Assembly (NCBI GenBank): GCA_035624865.1
Contig: DASPQS010000119.1
Coordinates: 1 to 8,960, forward strand
Reading direction: 5' to 3'
Length of the DNA: 8,960 nucleotides
Source of the DNA: JASHZA01 sp035624865
GTDB taxonomy: Bacteria > Desulfobacterota > Binatia > Binatales > Binataceae
A program made the translations under genes and the position numbers. Under the pieces are notes generated by a model that saw nothing but the letters and a program-made list of their open reading frames with translations, was not told the DNA's origin and made no database searches. Positions 1 to 7,194 of the stretch are shown here, piece after piece (position 1 is the first letter of the stretch; the number at the start of each line of letters is the position of its first letter).

Positions 1-1065
1 GAATGCCATGCGACCGCCCGCGCCCGCATGGCCGAAGGACCCATCCCCCAGCATCGGCTCGATCGCGCGCGGCAGCTCGAAACCCAGTCCAAACCTCTGC
101 GGCCCCGGTCCGGCCAGCACCATCAGCTCAGGCGGCGCGCCGATCCCTTCGTTTTGAGACTCGCGGGCGCGCTCGATAGTCTCGCTCGCCAGCAGCCGGA
201 CGCCACCGACCGCCCCGATGCAAGCGGCGTACATTTTTGCGAGAGCGCGCGCATTCGCGATTCCGTTGCCGAACGGCAGCTCCGCGGCGTGAGCCTCGCG
301 AGTATTGATAATCGCCAATCCCTCCATTCCCGCAGTCATCATGTTCAACATGGCGCGCACGGGGCGTGAATTCAGGTCCAGCCCCAGAGCGGAGAACAGC
401 GCGCGGGCCTGCTCCTCGGTCGGCTGAGATGCTGGAAGAATATGCGGTGCGACGCGATGCTCCTGCTCCGCCGGAAGGCCGATCCACAGGTCGATCTCGA
501 GCGGTCCGGCGATATTCTCGCTGACAAACCGACCGACGGTTTTTCCGGACACCCGCCGGACGAGCTCGCCGGCGAGAAATCCGAAGGTCACAGCGTGATA
601 GAAGTAGGCCGAGCCCGGTTTCCACCACGGCGCCATGCTCGCGAGCGCGGCCGTACAACGGTTCCAGTCGAGCAGCTCGCGCCCCGATATTCCGGCCTCC
701 TCGTTGAAGTGCATCAGCCCGGCACGATGCGTCAGGATATCGCGGACCGTGATCGCGCTCTTTCCTCCCGCAGCAAACTCAGGCCAATAGCGCGCAACTG
801 GTGCGTCGTAGTCGATCAGCCCCTGCTGCGCGAGCATATGCACGCAAACCGCGGTGACCGCCTTGGTACATGACATCAATATCGAGATGGTTTCGCCGGT
901 GAACGGACGGCCATTGATTTTGTCGGTTCCCGCCCACAGGTCAACGACTCTCCTGCCGTGGCGAAATACGCATAACTGGGCGCCGCCCGGGTCGTCAGCC
1001 TGCCCTTGCGCGAACGCATCGCGGACCGCCTCGAACCCCTTTTCTACCGTTCCTTCAGCTCGCAT
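1..1065 (-). CDS. Serine hydrolase of the class C beta-lactamase fold (lipolytic family VIII / EstB-like esterase), C-terminus outside window
   Basis: The reading frame is open from an ATG at 1065 to the left edge, giving 355 visible residues. Seen: an S-x-x-K motif (S65-C-T-K68, in MSCTKAVTA) in the usual N-terminal place, a tyrosine motif YFYHAVTFGFLAGEL with Y156 as the likely catalytic tyrosine, and a late GHAGAGG (H346 to G348) in place of the KTG box. Known: this set is typical of family VIII carboxylesterases and 1,4-butanediol diacrylate esterase-like proteins, where Ser is the nucleophile and Lys and Tyr act as bases. Members are about 380-400 residues, so roughly 30-40 are missing here. 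There is no signal peptide, so the protein is probably cytoplasmic. The start has only a weak GGTGG upstream. It lies 101 bases behind the sulfatase stop and could be co-transcribed with it. Inference: it hydrolyses an ester rather than a beta-lactam; the substrate is unknown. Confidence 0.88.
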   Translation of the reverse strand, partial: MRAEGTVEKGFEAVRDAFAQGQADDPGGAQLCVFRHGRRVVDLWAGTDKINGRPFTGETISILMSCTKAVTAVCVHMLAQQGLIDYDAPVARYWPEFAAGGKSAITVRDILTHRAGLMHFNEEAGISGRELLDWNRCTAALASMAPWWKPGSAYFYHAVTFGFLAGELVRRVSGKTVGRFVSENIAGPLEIDLWIGLPAEQEHRVAPHILPASQPTEEQARALFSALGLDLNSRPVRAMLNMMTAGMEGLAIINTREAHAAELPFGNGIANARALAKMYAACIGAVGGVRLLASETIERARESQNEGIGAPPELMVLAGPGPQRFGLGFELPRAIEPMLGDGSFGHAGAGGRMAF

Positions 1066-1166
1066 GGTCGCCACCCGAAATGACTCCTTGCGTGATGTCG
1101 CCAGCCAGGCTCGCTTGGGTCCGGCTCATGTTGAGACTCGCGCGCGAGCCGACAGAGTATTCACTT

Positions 1167-2558
1167 CTACGTCGAGCGATCGGCGATGCTGCGCCGGTCG
1201 GCCTCAACTTCTTCAAACCAGTTAGCAAGCTCATTAGTCATTCTGGCAGTGCGTTCCGGCTCTGACGCGGCAAGGTCATTGCTCTCCGATGGGTCATTCT
1301 CGATATCGAATAGCTGAGGAGCCGGGATGCGGAATTGCCTCGGCCTCGGTTCGGGGCTGGCGACGATGCCGCGGTACTTCTCGGGATTGAACTTCGACTC
1401 GAAGTCCATCAACAAGTCTTCGCGCTGTACCTCCATCAACTCGTTGATCGCGGGGCGCAGCAACTTCCACTTGCCGTCGCGCATTGCGGCATTGCATTCG
1501 CCGGCCGGCGCGTACCGATTCCACTGCCAGAATCGAACTGTCGTAGCCTTGCCCCGTTGACCCTGGAGCAGCGGCAGCACGTTCATACCGTCCAGCTTTA
1601 GATCGGGCGGCGGTTGGACGCCGGCCACCGCCAGGAGCGTCGGCGTCCAGTCGGTCAGATGAACCATGCCGTGGAGCAGGCGGCGGCCGTCGAGTCCCGC
1701 CGGCCACCGGATAATCGTCGGCAGGCGAATCCCGCCCTCGAGGACCAGGGTTTTGGCCCCCGCGAACCCGCAGTTGAAGCGATCGGTGCACATCTCACCC
1801 TTTCCGCCGAACTGAGGTCCGTTGTCGCTCGAAAACAGGACCAGGGTGTTTTCCGCAAGCCCATGCCGATCGAGTTCCGCGAGCACGCGGGCCACGCCTC
1901 GATCCATCGCGCGAATCATTCCGTAGATCCGAGCCACCGCCTCAGTGAATTTGCCGGTCTCGCGCGATGGCTTCGCATCGGCTTCATCCACTTCGAAGGG
2001 GAAGTGCGGCGCGTTGTAGGCAAGATACAGAAAAAACCGCTCCGCGCGATGCCGCCGGATAAATTCGACAGCTTCGGCTGTGAACACATCGGTCAGGTAT
2101 CGACCGTCGGCCTTCGCGATAGAGCCGTTGCGATCCAGTCTCCAGTTCCAGTATGGCTGCCATCCGCCGCAGAAGCCGGCGAACTCGGAGAAGCCGCGGC
2201 GATTGGGATGGTAGCGGAGGTCGAACGCGCCGTTGTGCCATTTCCCGACCAGCCCGGTGGCGTAGCCCGCGCGCTTCAGCAGGTCGGCGATCGTCACTTC
2301 GCGAAGGGCGAGACGATCGAGACCGCGAGTCTCGAGCGTATCGATCACGCCGGTCCTGTGCGGATATCGGCCGGTCAGCAGCGAGGCGCGGGCCGGTGCG
2401 CACACCGGCGACGCGGAATAGTGCTGCGTGAGGCACAGGCCCTCGGCCACGAGCGCGTCGAGCGCGGGCGTCGTCGATGCGCCCGCGTTGAAGCATCCGA
2501 AGTCGCCGTAGCCCATGTCATCGGCGAGGATCAGGACAATGTTGGGCCGGTCACTCAT
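1167..2558 (-). CDS. Type I (formylglycine) sulfatase, arylsulfatase A-like
   Basis: The 463-residue protein belongs to the alkaline-phosphatase-fold sulfatases, which hydrolyse sulfate esters using a formylglycine made from a cysteine. Seen: a C-x-P-x-R signature (C53-A-P-A-R57, followed by ASLLTGRYPHRTG), metal ligands D13-D14 near the N-terminus (ILADDMGYGDFG), GKWHNG with K106 and H108, H185 in NAPHFPF, D245-N246 in SSDNGPQ, and K269 in AGAKTLVLEGG. The catalytic set is therefore complete. The start is well fixed: an in-frame TGA lies only 15 bases upstream, and the metal-binding motif begins within a dozen residues. AAGG sits unusually close to the ATG. No signal peptide is present, so the enzyme should be cytoplasmic, unlike many secreted sulfatases. 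No formylglycine-generating enzyme or anSME is visible in the window. The substrate cannot be read from the sequence. An esterase gene follows and a decayed hydrolase start precedes it. Confidence 0.93.
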   Translation of the reverse strand: MSDRPNIVLILADDMGYGDFGCFNAGASTTPALDALVAEGLCLTQHYSASPVCAPARASLLTGRYPHRTGVIDTLETRGLDRLALREVTIADLLKRAGYATGLVGKWHNGAFDLRYHPNRRGFSEFAGFCGGWQPYWNWRLDRNGSIAKADGRYLTDVFTAEAVEFIRRHRAERFFLYLAYNAPHFPFEVDEADAKPSRETGKFTEAVARIYGMIRAMDRGVARVLAELDRHGLAENTLVLFSSDNGPQFGGKGEMCTDRFNCGFAGAKTLVLEGGIRLPTIIRWPAGLDGRRLLHGMVHLTDWTPTLLAVAGVQPPPDLKLDGMNVLPLLQGQRGKATTVRFWQWNRYAPAGECNAAMRDGKWKLLRPAINELMEVQREDLLMDFESKFNPEKYRGIVASPEPRPRQFRIPAPQLFDIENDPSESNDLAASEPERTARMTNELANWFEEVEADRRSIADRST

Positions 2559-2567
2559 TCCCTTAAA

Positions 2568-2652
2568 TCACCATGGCGCCGCATCGGCCACCACGTAGAC
2601 GCCGTCGCGCAGCGGAATTGGTACGCCCTTATCGAGCCTGAGCCGTCCGCAT
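2568..2652 (-). pseudogene. Remnant of a CocE/NonD-type hydrolase N-terminus
   Basis: A near-ideal Shine-Dalgarno sequence AAGGAGG (2667-2661) stands 8 bases before ATG 2652, but that frame stops after 7 codons (MRTAQAR). One frame over, the same DNA reads DKGVPIPLRDGVYVVADAAPW and then TGA (2570-2568). The string IPLRDGVYVVAD strongly resembles the opening strand of CocE/NonD X-Pro dipeptidyl-peptidase-like hydrolases, whose N-termini read like P-M-R-D-G-V-x-L-x-x-D. The two frames differ by one base, as a single indel would cause, and the remainder of the hydrolase is absent: the sulfatase ATG begins 9 bases after the TGA. Inference: a hydrolase gene was frameshifted and deleted, leaving its translation start in front of the sulfatase. 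The alternative is a chance match in a leader region that encodes a short peptide. Confidence 0.35.
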
Positions 2653-2769
2653 CCGACACTCCTCCTTGAGCCGAAATTTTCATTTTCACGCTTCGCGGCA
2701 CAAATGCTTTCGCGGGTTACTTCTAGATGGGCGCCGGCGGCCGCTACTGCCTGCCTTGCTTCATTGCCT

Positions 2770-3165
2770 TCAAATCAATTGAGCGCGCTTTTGGGTCAGC
2801 ACGATTGCCGAACCGATCGGGACGCCGAGACCAAGCACCAAGGTTGCGACCATGAATGCAGGTGACAGGGGTTTATCGGTAGTGTGCATCGAAAACAGCA
2901 CCATGTTTACGACCACATACGCGGCGTACGCCCATCCGAGCGGCAGGGCAATTCGGCGCATCTGCCAGATCGCGATTCCGTATATGACCAGGATAAGGCC
3001 GAACAGCGGGCCGAGGATGTCGTTGGGTACTCCGGAGAGGCGTATGCCGAAAAATACAAAACCCGTATGCGCATCGGCAAGGACAGGTTTCAGGAAATTC
3101 GAGAGCGCGAGCAAAGCAAACAGGATGGCGGATAAAGTGAGAAACCAACCACGTTTTCGTTCCAT
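2770..3165 (-). CDS. Small four-segment integral membrane protein of unknown function
   Basis: The 131-residue protein starts MERKRGWFLTLSAILF. I chose ATG 3165 because GGAGG lies 6 bases before it; an in-frame ATG at 3204 would add 13 residues (MNSVGCTRRWRKP) without such a site. Four hydrophobic stretches are visible: about residues 7-28, 46-66, 73-91 and 101-120, separated by short charged turns. The positive-rich N-terminus (ERKR) and the C-terminal KRAQ suggest both ends are cytoplasmic. No catalytic or binding motif is recognisable. The family is not recognised; it could be a small DoxX-like or hypothetical membrane protein. It is the first gene of the minus-strand set, and 117 bases separate it from the remnant hydrolase start. 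Confidence 0.75.
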   Translation of the reverse strand: MERKRGWFLTLSAILFALLALSNFLKPVLADAHTGFVFFGIRLSGVPNDILGPLFGLILVIYGIAIWQMRRIALPLGWAYAAYVVVNMVLFSMHTTDKPLSPAFMVATLVLGLGVPIGSAIVLTQKRAQLI

Positions 3166-3486
3166 CGGTTTCCTCCATCGGCGCGTGCAGCCGACGGAGT
3201 TCATCTATCTTGGTAGCTGCATGGCTGTCCAGATGGGTTCGTGGAAAACGGAGAGCTTTTGCGCACGCCGGGCCGAATCGATCGCCTGCGCCACCCGTCT
3301 CTCGTTCAAGATCGGCCAAATTTCGATTGCTTGTGCTACGGCCCGCCCAGCGCTATGGGATAGGCAAACCGGGGACGCCAAAATCGAAATCCCCGCCAAA
3401 TGGATTCGCGCTCAAACCGCGGCGTCACGGTAGTGTCAAAGGGTTCGTCCAAGCGCTTGAATGTGTTCGAGACAGGAGAATCCAAA
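3166..3486. other. Divergent intergenic region without a supported gene
   Basis: These 321 bases separate the minus-strand and plus-strand gene sets and should hold the control regions for both. Short open frames occur on both strands, but none has a ribosome site or a recognisable product. A 6-bp inverted repeat, CGGGGA (3370-3375) with TCCCCG (3390-3395), encloses a 14-base loop. It has no T-run, so it could be an operator-like site or chance. Confidence 0.5.
3202..3231 (-). promoter_or_regulatory. Possible sigma70-type promoter for the membrane protein gene
   Basis: On the minus strand, TGGACA (3231-3226, five of six bases of the -35 consensus) is followed after 18 bases by TAGATG (3207-3202), a poor -10. 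If used, transcription would start near 3195. That would exclude the ATG at 3204 and support translation from 3165. Weak evidence only. Confidence 0.22.
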
Positions 3487-3984
3487 GTGGTAAAAAAAAC
3501 GGCACTCGCAATAATGTTGTTGTCATGGCTCATTGGCTTAGGCCCGCTCAGCTCGTTGGCTGACGACCTCTTCATCTATCCCACCAAGAATCAGAGTGCT
3601 GAGCAGCAGGACAAGGACAAGTGGGAGTGCCGCGCATGGGCGACCAAGCAAACCGGTTTTGATCCGACGCTACGACCTACCGCTTCAACTCCGCCTCCGG
3701 CACGGGAAGCGCCGAGAGGCGGGTTGGTGCGTGGTGCGGCGGGCGGTGCGGCACTTGGCGCAGTTGGCGGCGCTATCGGGGGAAGCGCCGGAAAGGGAGC
3801 GGCGATAGGCGCGGCAGCCGGAGGGCTGCTCGGTGTAATGCGCCGCAATGACCAAGCTCGACAGGAGCAGTACACGCATGAACAATGGGCACAGCAGAAC
3901 ATCGGGCAGTACGAGCAGAACCGGTCTGCCTGGGTTCGTGGCGTAAAAGCGTGCCTCAGCGGCCGCGGATACACCGTTCAATAG
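3487..3984 (+). CDS. Exported glycine-zipper family protein
   Basis: The 165-residue protein starts at GTG 3487, with AGGAG 8 bases upstream. From that start a standard signal peptide results: a VKK n-region, a hydrophobic core ALAIMLLSWLIGLG, and a probable cleavage at SLA-DD after residue 25. An in-frame ATG at 3400 would bury the signal peptide behind 29 polar residues and was not chosen. The mature protein opens YPTKNQSAEQQDKDKWECRA, then WATKQTGFDP (about 51-60). This opening is characteristic of a family that ends in a glycine-zipper domain. The zipper is at about 80-117, rich in GxxxG and AxxxG steps (GAAGGAALGAVGGAIGG), and can pack as a membrane-inserting hairpin. The tail is Q-rich and ends with ACLSGRGYTVQ. 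Cysteines 48 and 156 could form a disulfide. It is probably in the periplasm or attached to the outer membrane. Its cellular role is unknown. Confidence 0.85.
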   Translation: MVKKTALAIMLLSWLIGLGPLSSLADDLFIYPTKNQSAEQQDKDKWECRAWATKQTGFDPTLRPTASTPPPAREAPRGGLVRGAAGGAALGAVGGAIGGSAGKGAAIGAAAGGLLGVMRRNDQARQEQYTHEQWAQQNIGQYEQNRSAWVRGVKACLSGRGYTVQ

Positions 3985-4068
3985 TCAATCGATGCGTGCA
4001 ATAGACCGTGACATAAGAAGCTACGTTGGATGAGTATCGAGTAGTCCAAAAGCACCAGGGAGTGGGCG

Positions 4069-4647
4069 ATGAAAACTATAGCGGCGATAGCTGTCTGCAT
4101 TTTGCTCAGCCCTACTTACCAACAATTGTCGTTCGCGGAGGAGCAGCCCCAACCCGGGTCAGCCGCGGGCGCACAGGCCTCTGTCGCTCCCGCCGACGAT
4201 CTCCATTTCGTCAACGTGCTGACATTCCGCGGCGAAGTAGTGTCCGCTGATCCGGCAAAGCTTCTCATCACACTTAAACGCCCGAATGGTATAACTTCAA
4301 CTTTTGAAACTCGCAGCCAAAAGGACCTCGACGCGTTCAAGACGGGGAATCGCGTGGTCGCCCGGTACGTCGAGGGAGCTCAGATCCAGACGAGAAAGGC
4401 CGGAAAGGAGGTCAGCTCGGTGAAAGACGGGATGATCATGGCCGAGCCCTCAGGGAAGAATCGGGCAGTTATCGCGTGGGTAGCAGCCCTCGATCCTGTC
4501 GATCAGGAGGTTACGGTCAAGGGCTCGGACGGCAGCATCGAGACCATAATGGTGATGAATTCAGATAAGGTCTATCTCAAGGTCGGCGATGAGGTTGTGA
4601 TTACGCACGCCCACGCGCTTGTCCTGTCTCTCGAGAAAGAGAACTGA
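4069..4647 (+). CDS. Exported protein with two tandem beta-rich repeat units, unknown function
   Basis: The 192-residue protein has a signal peptide (MKTIAAIAVCILLSP, cleavage likely at SFA-EE after residue 23), then a low-complexity linker rich in P, A, Q and G to about residue 45. Two related units of about 50 residues follow. Unit 1 (about 55-105) contains GEVVSADPAKLLITL and later TGNRVVARYVEG; unit 2 (about 135-186) contains AWVAALDPVDQEVTV and later VGDEVVITHAHA. The shared pattern (a strand, then DPxxxxxTV/L, a hairpin with NG or DG, and a final GDxVV strand) suggests small OB-like or SH3-like barrels arisen by duplication. No enzymatic motif is visible. GGAG stands 7 bases before the ATG. 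The gene follows the glycine-zipper gene by 84 bases on the same strand and may share its transcript. It resembles DUF5666-like periplasmic proteins in layout, which I could not test. Confidence 0.8.
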   Translation: MKTIAAIAVCILLSPTYQQLSFAEEQPQPGSAAGAQASVAPADDLHFVNVLTFRGEVVSADPAKLLITLKRPNGITSTFETRSQKDLDAFKTGNRVVARYVEGAQIQTRKAGKEVSSVKDGMIMAEPSGKNRAVIAWVAALDPVDQEVTVKGSDGSIETIMVMNSDKVYLKVGDEVVITHAHALVLSLEKEN

Positions 4648-4787
4648 TTAATCAATGGGGAACGTCCGCATCATCAATACGTCCGGGTTTGAGCCTTCGG
4701 CAGGCAGATCGATTATCGACCGGGCAAGACTGGCCGCTGGACATTTCAACACTTTCGGAACTTCTGGTAAGAACAGGGCGGGGCATC

Positions 4788-5870
4788 ATGATGAAGACCG
4801 AAGGGGGCGGCGCCGCCTATCTCGACGCGATTACTCCCGCCTGGCTGAATACCGTGCTGGCCGGCACGCTCGGAAAGGCCCATGTGGTCGCAGTGAAAAC
4901 GGCGCGCGTGGGCACAGGGCACGTCGGCGACAGTTTTCGACTGACACTGGATTTCGACCGGCCGACCGATGCGCCAGCTTCGCTCGTCGTCAAGCTGCCA
5001 TCCGCCGATCCGACGAGCCGGGCCGCGTCCGTGGCGATGCGCACCTACGAGGTCGAGACCGGCTTCTATCGTGAGCTGGCCCGCGACCTGAAGATTCGGA
5101 CGCCGCACTGCTACTACGTCGCGTACGAGCCCGCGGCCGACGAGTTCGTGCTGCTGCTCGAGGATCTCGCCCCCGCCCGCCAGGGCGACCAGCTCGCGGG
5201 CTGCTCGATCGATCAAGCGGTGCTCGCGGTCCAGGAAATGCCGAAACTGCATGCGCCGTTCTGGGGGAACCCCAAGCTGGCAGCAATTCCGTGGCTCAAT
5301 CGCGGCGGCCCGGCCGGCTCTGCTGGTACGGCCACGCTGGTAGGCAGCCTGTTCGACGGCTTCCGAGACCGCTATGCCGACCGCCTCGACTCCGACGTGC
5401 TCGAGCTTGCCGAGCGGTTGATTCCACGGCTGCCCGGATACTTTGCCAATCGTCCCGGCGCATGGACCATAATGCACGGTGACTTTCGGCTCGACAATCT
5501 GATGTTCGGAACTGACCTGGGCGGGCCGCCGATCGCCGTACTCGATTGGCAGACCGCGGCCCACGGTCCGGGTATCAGCGATTTGAGCTACTTTATCGGC
5601 GCCAGCCTGATGCCCGACGCGCGGCGCCGCCACGAGACCGATCTGGTTCGCCTCTATTACGAGAGCCTGATCGCATCGGGCGTCGATGGCCTTGGTTGGG
5701 ACCAGTGCTGGACCGAGTACCGCCGCTATACGTTTGCGGGGCTGGTCATGGCCATCGCTGCCTCGATGCTGGTGATGCGTAACGCGCGGGGCGACGAAAT
5801 GTTCATCGCGATGGCCCAGCGTCACGGGCGCCAAGCCCTCGACCTGGAATCCGAGAAGCTCCTCATCTGA
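4788..5870 (+). CDS. Phosphotransferase of the APH / ecdysteroid-kinase-like family
   Basis: The 360-residue protein has a protein-kinase-like fold and should transfer phosphate from ATP to a small-molecule hydroxyl. Seen, numbered from ATG 4788: a glycine-rich loop GTGHVGDSF (about 43-51), a lysine strand SLVVKLP with K69, an acidic helix YEVETGFYREL (about 87-97), a hinge LLLEDLAP (about 122-129), the catalytic loop MHGDFRLDNLMFG with H230, D232 and N237, and the metal-binding VLDWQ with D253. This is the full Brenner-type set, so it should be active. The frame is open up to a TTG at 4689, but ATG 4788 or the adjacent ATG 4791 is more likely because family members begin a few residues before ITPAWLNTVL. 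The ribosome site (GGGCGGGG) is modest. Known relatives include aminoglycoside, choline/fructosamine and ecdysteroid kinases; bacterial members beside lipid-metabolism genes are mostly uncharacterised. It is tightly followed by the CrtC-like gene, so the two probably act on the same compound. An antibiotic-resistance role is not indicated. Confidence 0.9.
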   Translation: MMKTEGGGAAYLDAITPAWLNTVLAGTLGKAHVVAVKTARVGTGHVGDSFRLTLDFDRPTDAPASLVVKLPSADPTSRAASVAMRTYEVETGFYRELARDLKIRTPHCYYVAYEPAADEFVLLLEDLAPARQGDQLAGCSIDQAVLAVQEMPKLHAPFWGNPKLAAIPWLNRGGPAGSAGTATLVGSLFDGFRDRYADRLDSDVLELAERLIPRLPGYFANRPGAWTIMHGDFRLDNLMFGTDLGGPPIAVLDWQTAAHGPGISDLSYFIGASLMPDARRRHETDLVRLYYESLIASGVDGLGWDQCWTEYRRYTFAGLVMAIAASMLVMRNARGDEMFIAMAQRHGRQALDLESEKLLI

Positions 5871-5883
5871 CACAGGTGACCCA

Positions 5884-6885
5884 ATGACAAAACTGACCGC
5901 GATGGATGAGTACTTCGTGCATCAGATCCCCGAGCCGCTGCCCAATGTAGTGACCTGGCACGAGCATTGGCGCGAGAGTCTGTTCTTCGTGCTCCACCCC
6001 CGCGAGCAGTTGGGAGATGTTATCATCCTGACGCTCGCGCATTTTCCTGCGCGCAAAGAGATGGACTGCCTCCAGCTCGGCCGCGTCGGCGATGCCGCCG
6101 CGTTTGCCCGCCACGTGCGGCCGTACGACGGCGACCCGCACACGATGCGCGTCGGTCCCGCCCGCTTCGAATTCGTCGAGCCGTTCAAGACTGTGCGCCT
6201 GCACGTCGATGAGGTCCCGCAAGCGCCCGTCTCGCTCGACCTCACGTTCACCGCTCGCACCCGGGCCTGCGGACTGCGCCGGGGAACGATGAAGGCGGGA
6301 CACGAGATCATTTGGGACCAGAGCCATATGATCCAGTCCGGCATTTACAACGGCACGTTCAAACACGCGGGCAAAACTTACGAGGTGCGCGATTGGTGGG
6401 GCCAGCGCGACCATTCGTGGGGAATCCGGGATCACGCTCGCTGTCCCATGTGGATGTGGCTGGCGGTCCAGTTTCCCCAGGGAATGTTCTCCGTATGGCA
6501 CTGGGAGTATTCCAATGGCGCAACGGTTTACACCGACGGTTGCTTCGCCCCCGCCGACGGCGGAGAGCCGGTCCCGGTCATCCGATTCAATCACGACCTG
6601 CACTGGATCGGCGCCAACCGCCAGACCGTCAGCTATGGCCGTGACGGCGAGGATGTAACCGGCCTGGCCGGACGGGTCGAAATCACGCTCGAAGGAGGCC
6701 GCACGGTTGCGATCGAAGCGCAGGGGCGCTGGGCGCAGCGCTACGGCCCGGTCGGCGGCGGACTGAGTGAAATGATCGTGCGCTCCTCCGACGGATGGCA
6801 GGGCACCGCCATTTATGAAGTGACTGGCGCCTATCACCATCACTTCTTTCCGATCGCCCGCGCCGAGCGACTGCCGCCCGGCTGA
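5884..6885 (+). CDS. CrtC/AttH lipocalin-like protein (DUF7064/DUF7065-type)
   Basis: The 333-residue protein lies 13 bases after the kinase stop, with AGGTGA 4 bases before its ATG, so it is co-transcribed and probably translationally coupled. Seen: an N-terminal beta-rich half beginning after the EPLPNVVTWHEHWRES segment, then a strongly conserved-looking block YEVRDWWGQRDHSWGIRD (residues about 171-188), then tryptophan-rich strands (MWMWLAVQFPQGMFSVWHWEY). The RDHSWGxRD motif is typical of the hydroxyneurosporene synthase (CrtC) / AttH / tocopherol-cyclase-like superfamily, two stacked lipocalin-like barrels that bind hydrophobic ligands. The same layout occurs in proteins annotated DUF7064 and DUF7065, often beside kinases of this type. 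There is no signal peptide, so it should be cytoplasmic. Inference: it binds or isomerises/hydrates a terpenoid-, steroid- or lipid-like substrate that the neighbouring kinase phosphorylates. It might instead be only a binding protein. Confidence 0.8.
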   Translation: MTKLTAMDEYFVHQIPEPLPNVVTWHEHWRESLFFVLHPREQLGDVIILTLAHFPARKEMDCLQLGRVGDAAAFARHVRPYDGDPHTMRVGPARFEFVEPFKTVRLHVDEVPQAPVSLDLTFTARTRACGLRRGTMKAGHEIIWDQSHMIQSGIYNGTFKHAGKTYEVRDWWGQRDHSWGIRDHARCPMWMWLAVQFPQGMFSVWHWEYSNGATVYTDGCFAPADGGEPVPVIRFNHDLHWIGANRQTVSYGRDGEDVTGLAGRVEITLEGGRTVAIEAQGRWAQRYGPVGGGLSEMIVRSSDGWQGTAIYEVTGAYHHHFFPIARAERLPPG

Positions 6886-7120
6886 TCGGGCAAGGCGCGA
6901 TTCCCGCCCGCCGCAATCGGCGCGGGTGCGGCCCGCCGCAATCGTCCCCGGCGGTGGAGCTGCACCGCGTTGAGGGACGGTTTGGCGATCGGTTTCGTTG
7001 ATCTGCTCTGGCAGGCGGGGATTTATGGCCATCCGGCTAGGGTGAAATTCCTGGCTCTCTCGGACGTTTTTCCCACTCGCGATCAAAACCTTTTCCGGGG
7101 TCCCTCCGGCGCCTGCCCAA
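6886..7120. other. Intergenic stretch with hairpins and a short direct repeat
   Basis: No gene is supported in this stretch. It begins with two small GC hairpins. GCCCG (6876-6880) pairs with CGGGC (6887-6891) around the stop codon of the preceding gene, and CCCGC (6907-6911) pairs with GCGGG (6922-6926). Neither is followed by a T-run, so intrinsic termination is uncertain. The 14-base sequence GCCCGCCGCAATCG occurs twice, at 6906-6919 and 6931-6944, with a 25-base period. Confidence 0.45.
6906..6944. repeat. Two direct copies of a 14-base sequence
   Basis: GCCCGCCGCAATCG is present exactly at 6906-6919 and 6931-6944. The 25-base period is about two and a half helical turns. The repeat lies just downstream of the CrtC-like gene and overlaps a small hairpin. 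It is probably a local slippage duplication; a tandem binding site is possible. Confidence 0.6.
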
Positions 7121-7149
7121 TTAACTAAATCGTTCGAAGCGCCTATGTT
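7121..7149 (+). promoter_or_regulatory. Candidate sigma70-type promoter for the small membrane protein
   Basis: TTAACT (7121-7126) and TATGTT (7144-7149) each match four of six consensus bases and are separated by exactly 17 bases. Transcription would start near 7156, leaving a leader of about 40 bases before the strong ribosome site AGGAGGT upstream of ATG 7195. The local sequence is more AT-rich than its surroundings, which supports the call. Confidence 0.4.
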
Positions 7150-7194
7150 GAGACTTAGAACAAGTCAGGAAGTGAGTTCAGGAGGTGGACTGAG

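Noticed and set aside
1614..2669. Plus-strand open frame of 351 codons across the sulfatase
   Set aside because: It is the antisense of a sulfatase whose catalytic residues are all present; its product has no recognisable domain.
3205..3399. Minus-strand frame of 64 codons in the divergent intergenic region
   Set aside because: It has no ribosome site, no recognisable product and overlaps other unsupported frames.
3400..3486. Upstream ATG that would lengthen the glycine-zipper protein by 29 residues
   Set aside because: It would place a polar extension before a clear signal peptide. GTG 3487 has AGGAG at good spacing.
4645..4654. Palindrome TGATTAATCA overlapping the stop codon of the duplicated-barrel gene, considered as a terminator or operator
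   Set aside because: It is short, AT-only at its centre, has no loop and no T-run; likely chance.
4689..4787. Upstream TTG start that would lengthen the kinase by 33 residues
   Set aside because: The added residues do not resemble the family, there is no ribosome site at the TTG, and ATG 4788/4791 gives the usual N-terminus.
4746..5873. Long open frame on the minus strand (375 codons) opposite the kinase gene
   Set aside because: The plus-strand kinase has all expected motifs. The antisense product has no recognisable domain and is rich in R, G, H and V as expected for the reverse of GC-rich coding DNA.
5863..7086. Long open frame on the minus strand (407 codons) opposite the CrtC-like gene
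   Set aside because: It mirrors a plus-strand gene with a diagnostic motif and a good ribosome site. The antisense product shows no family likeness.
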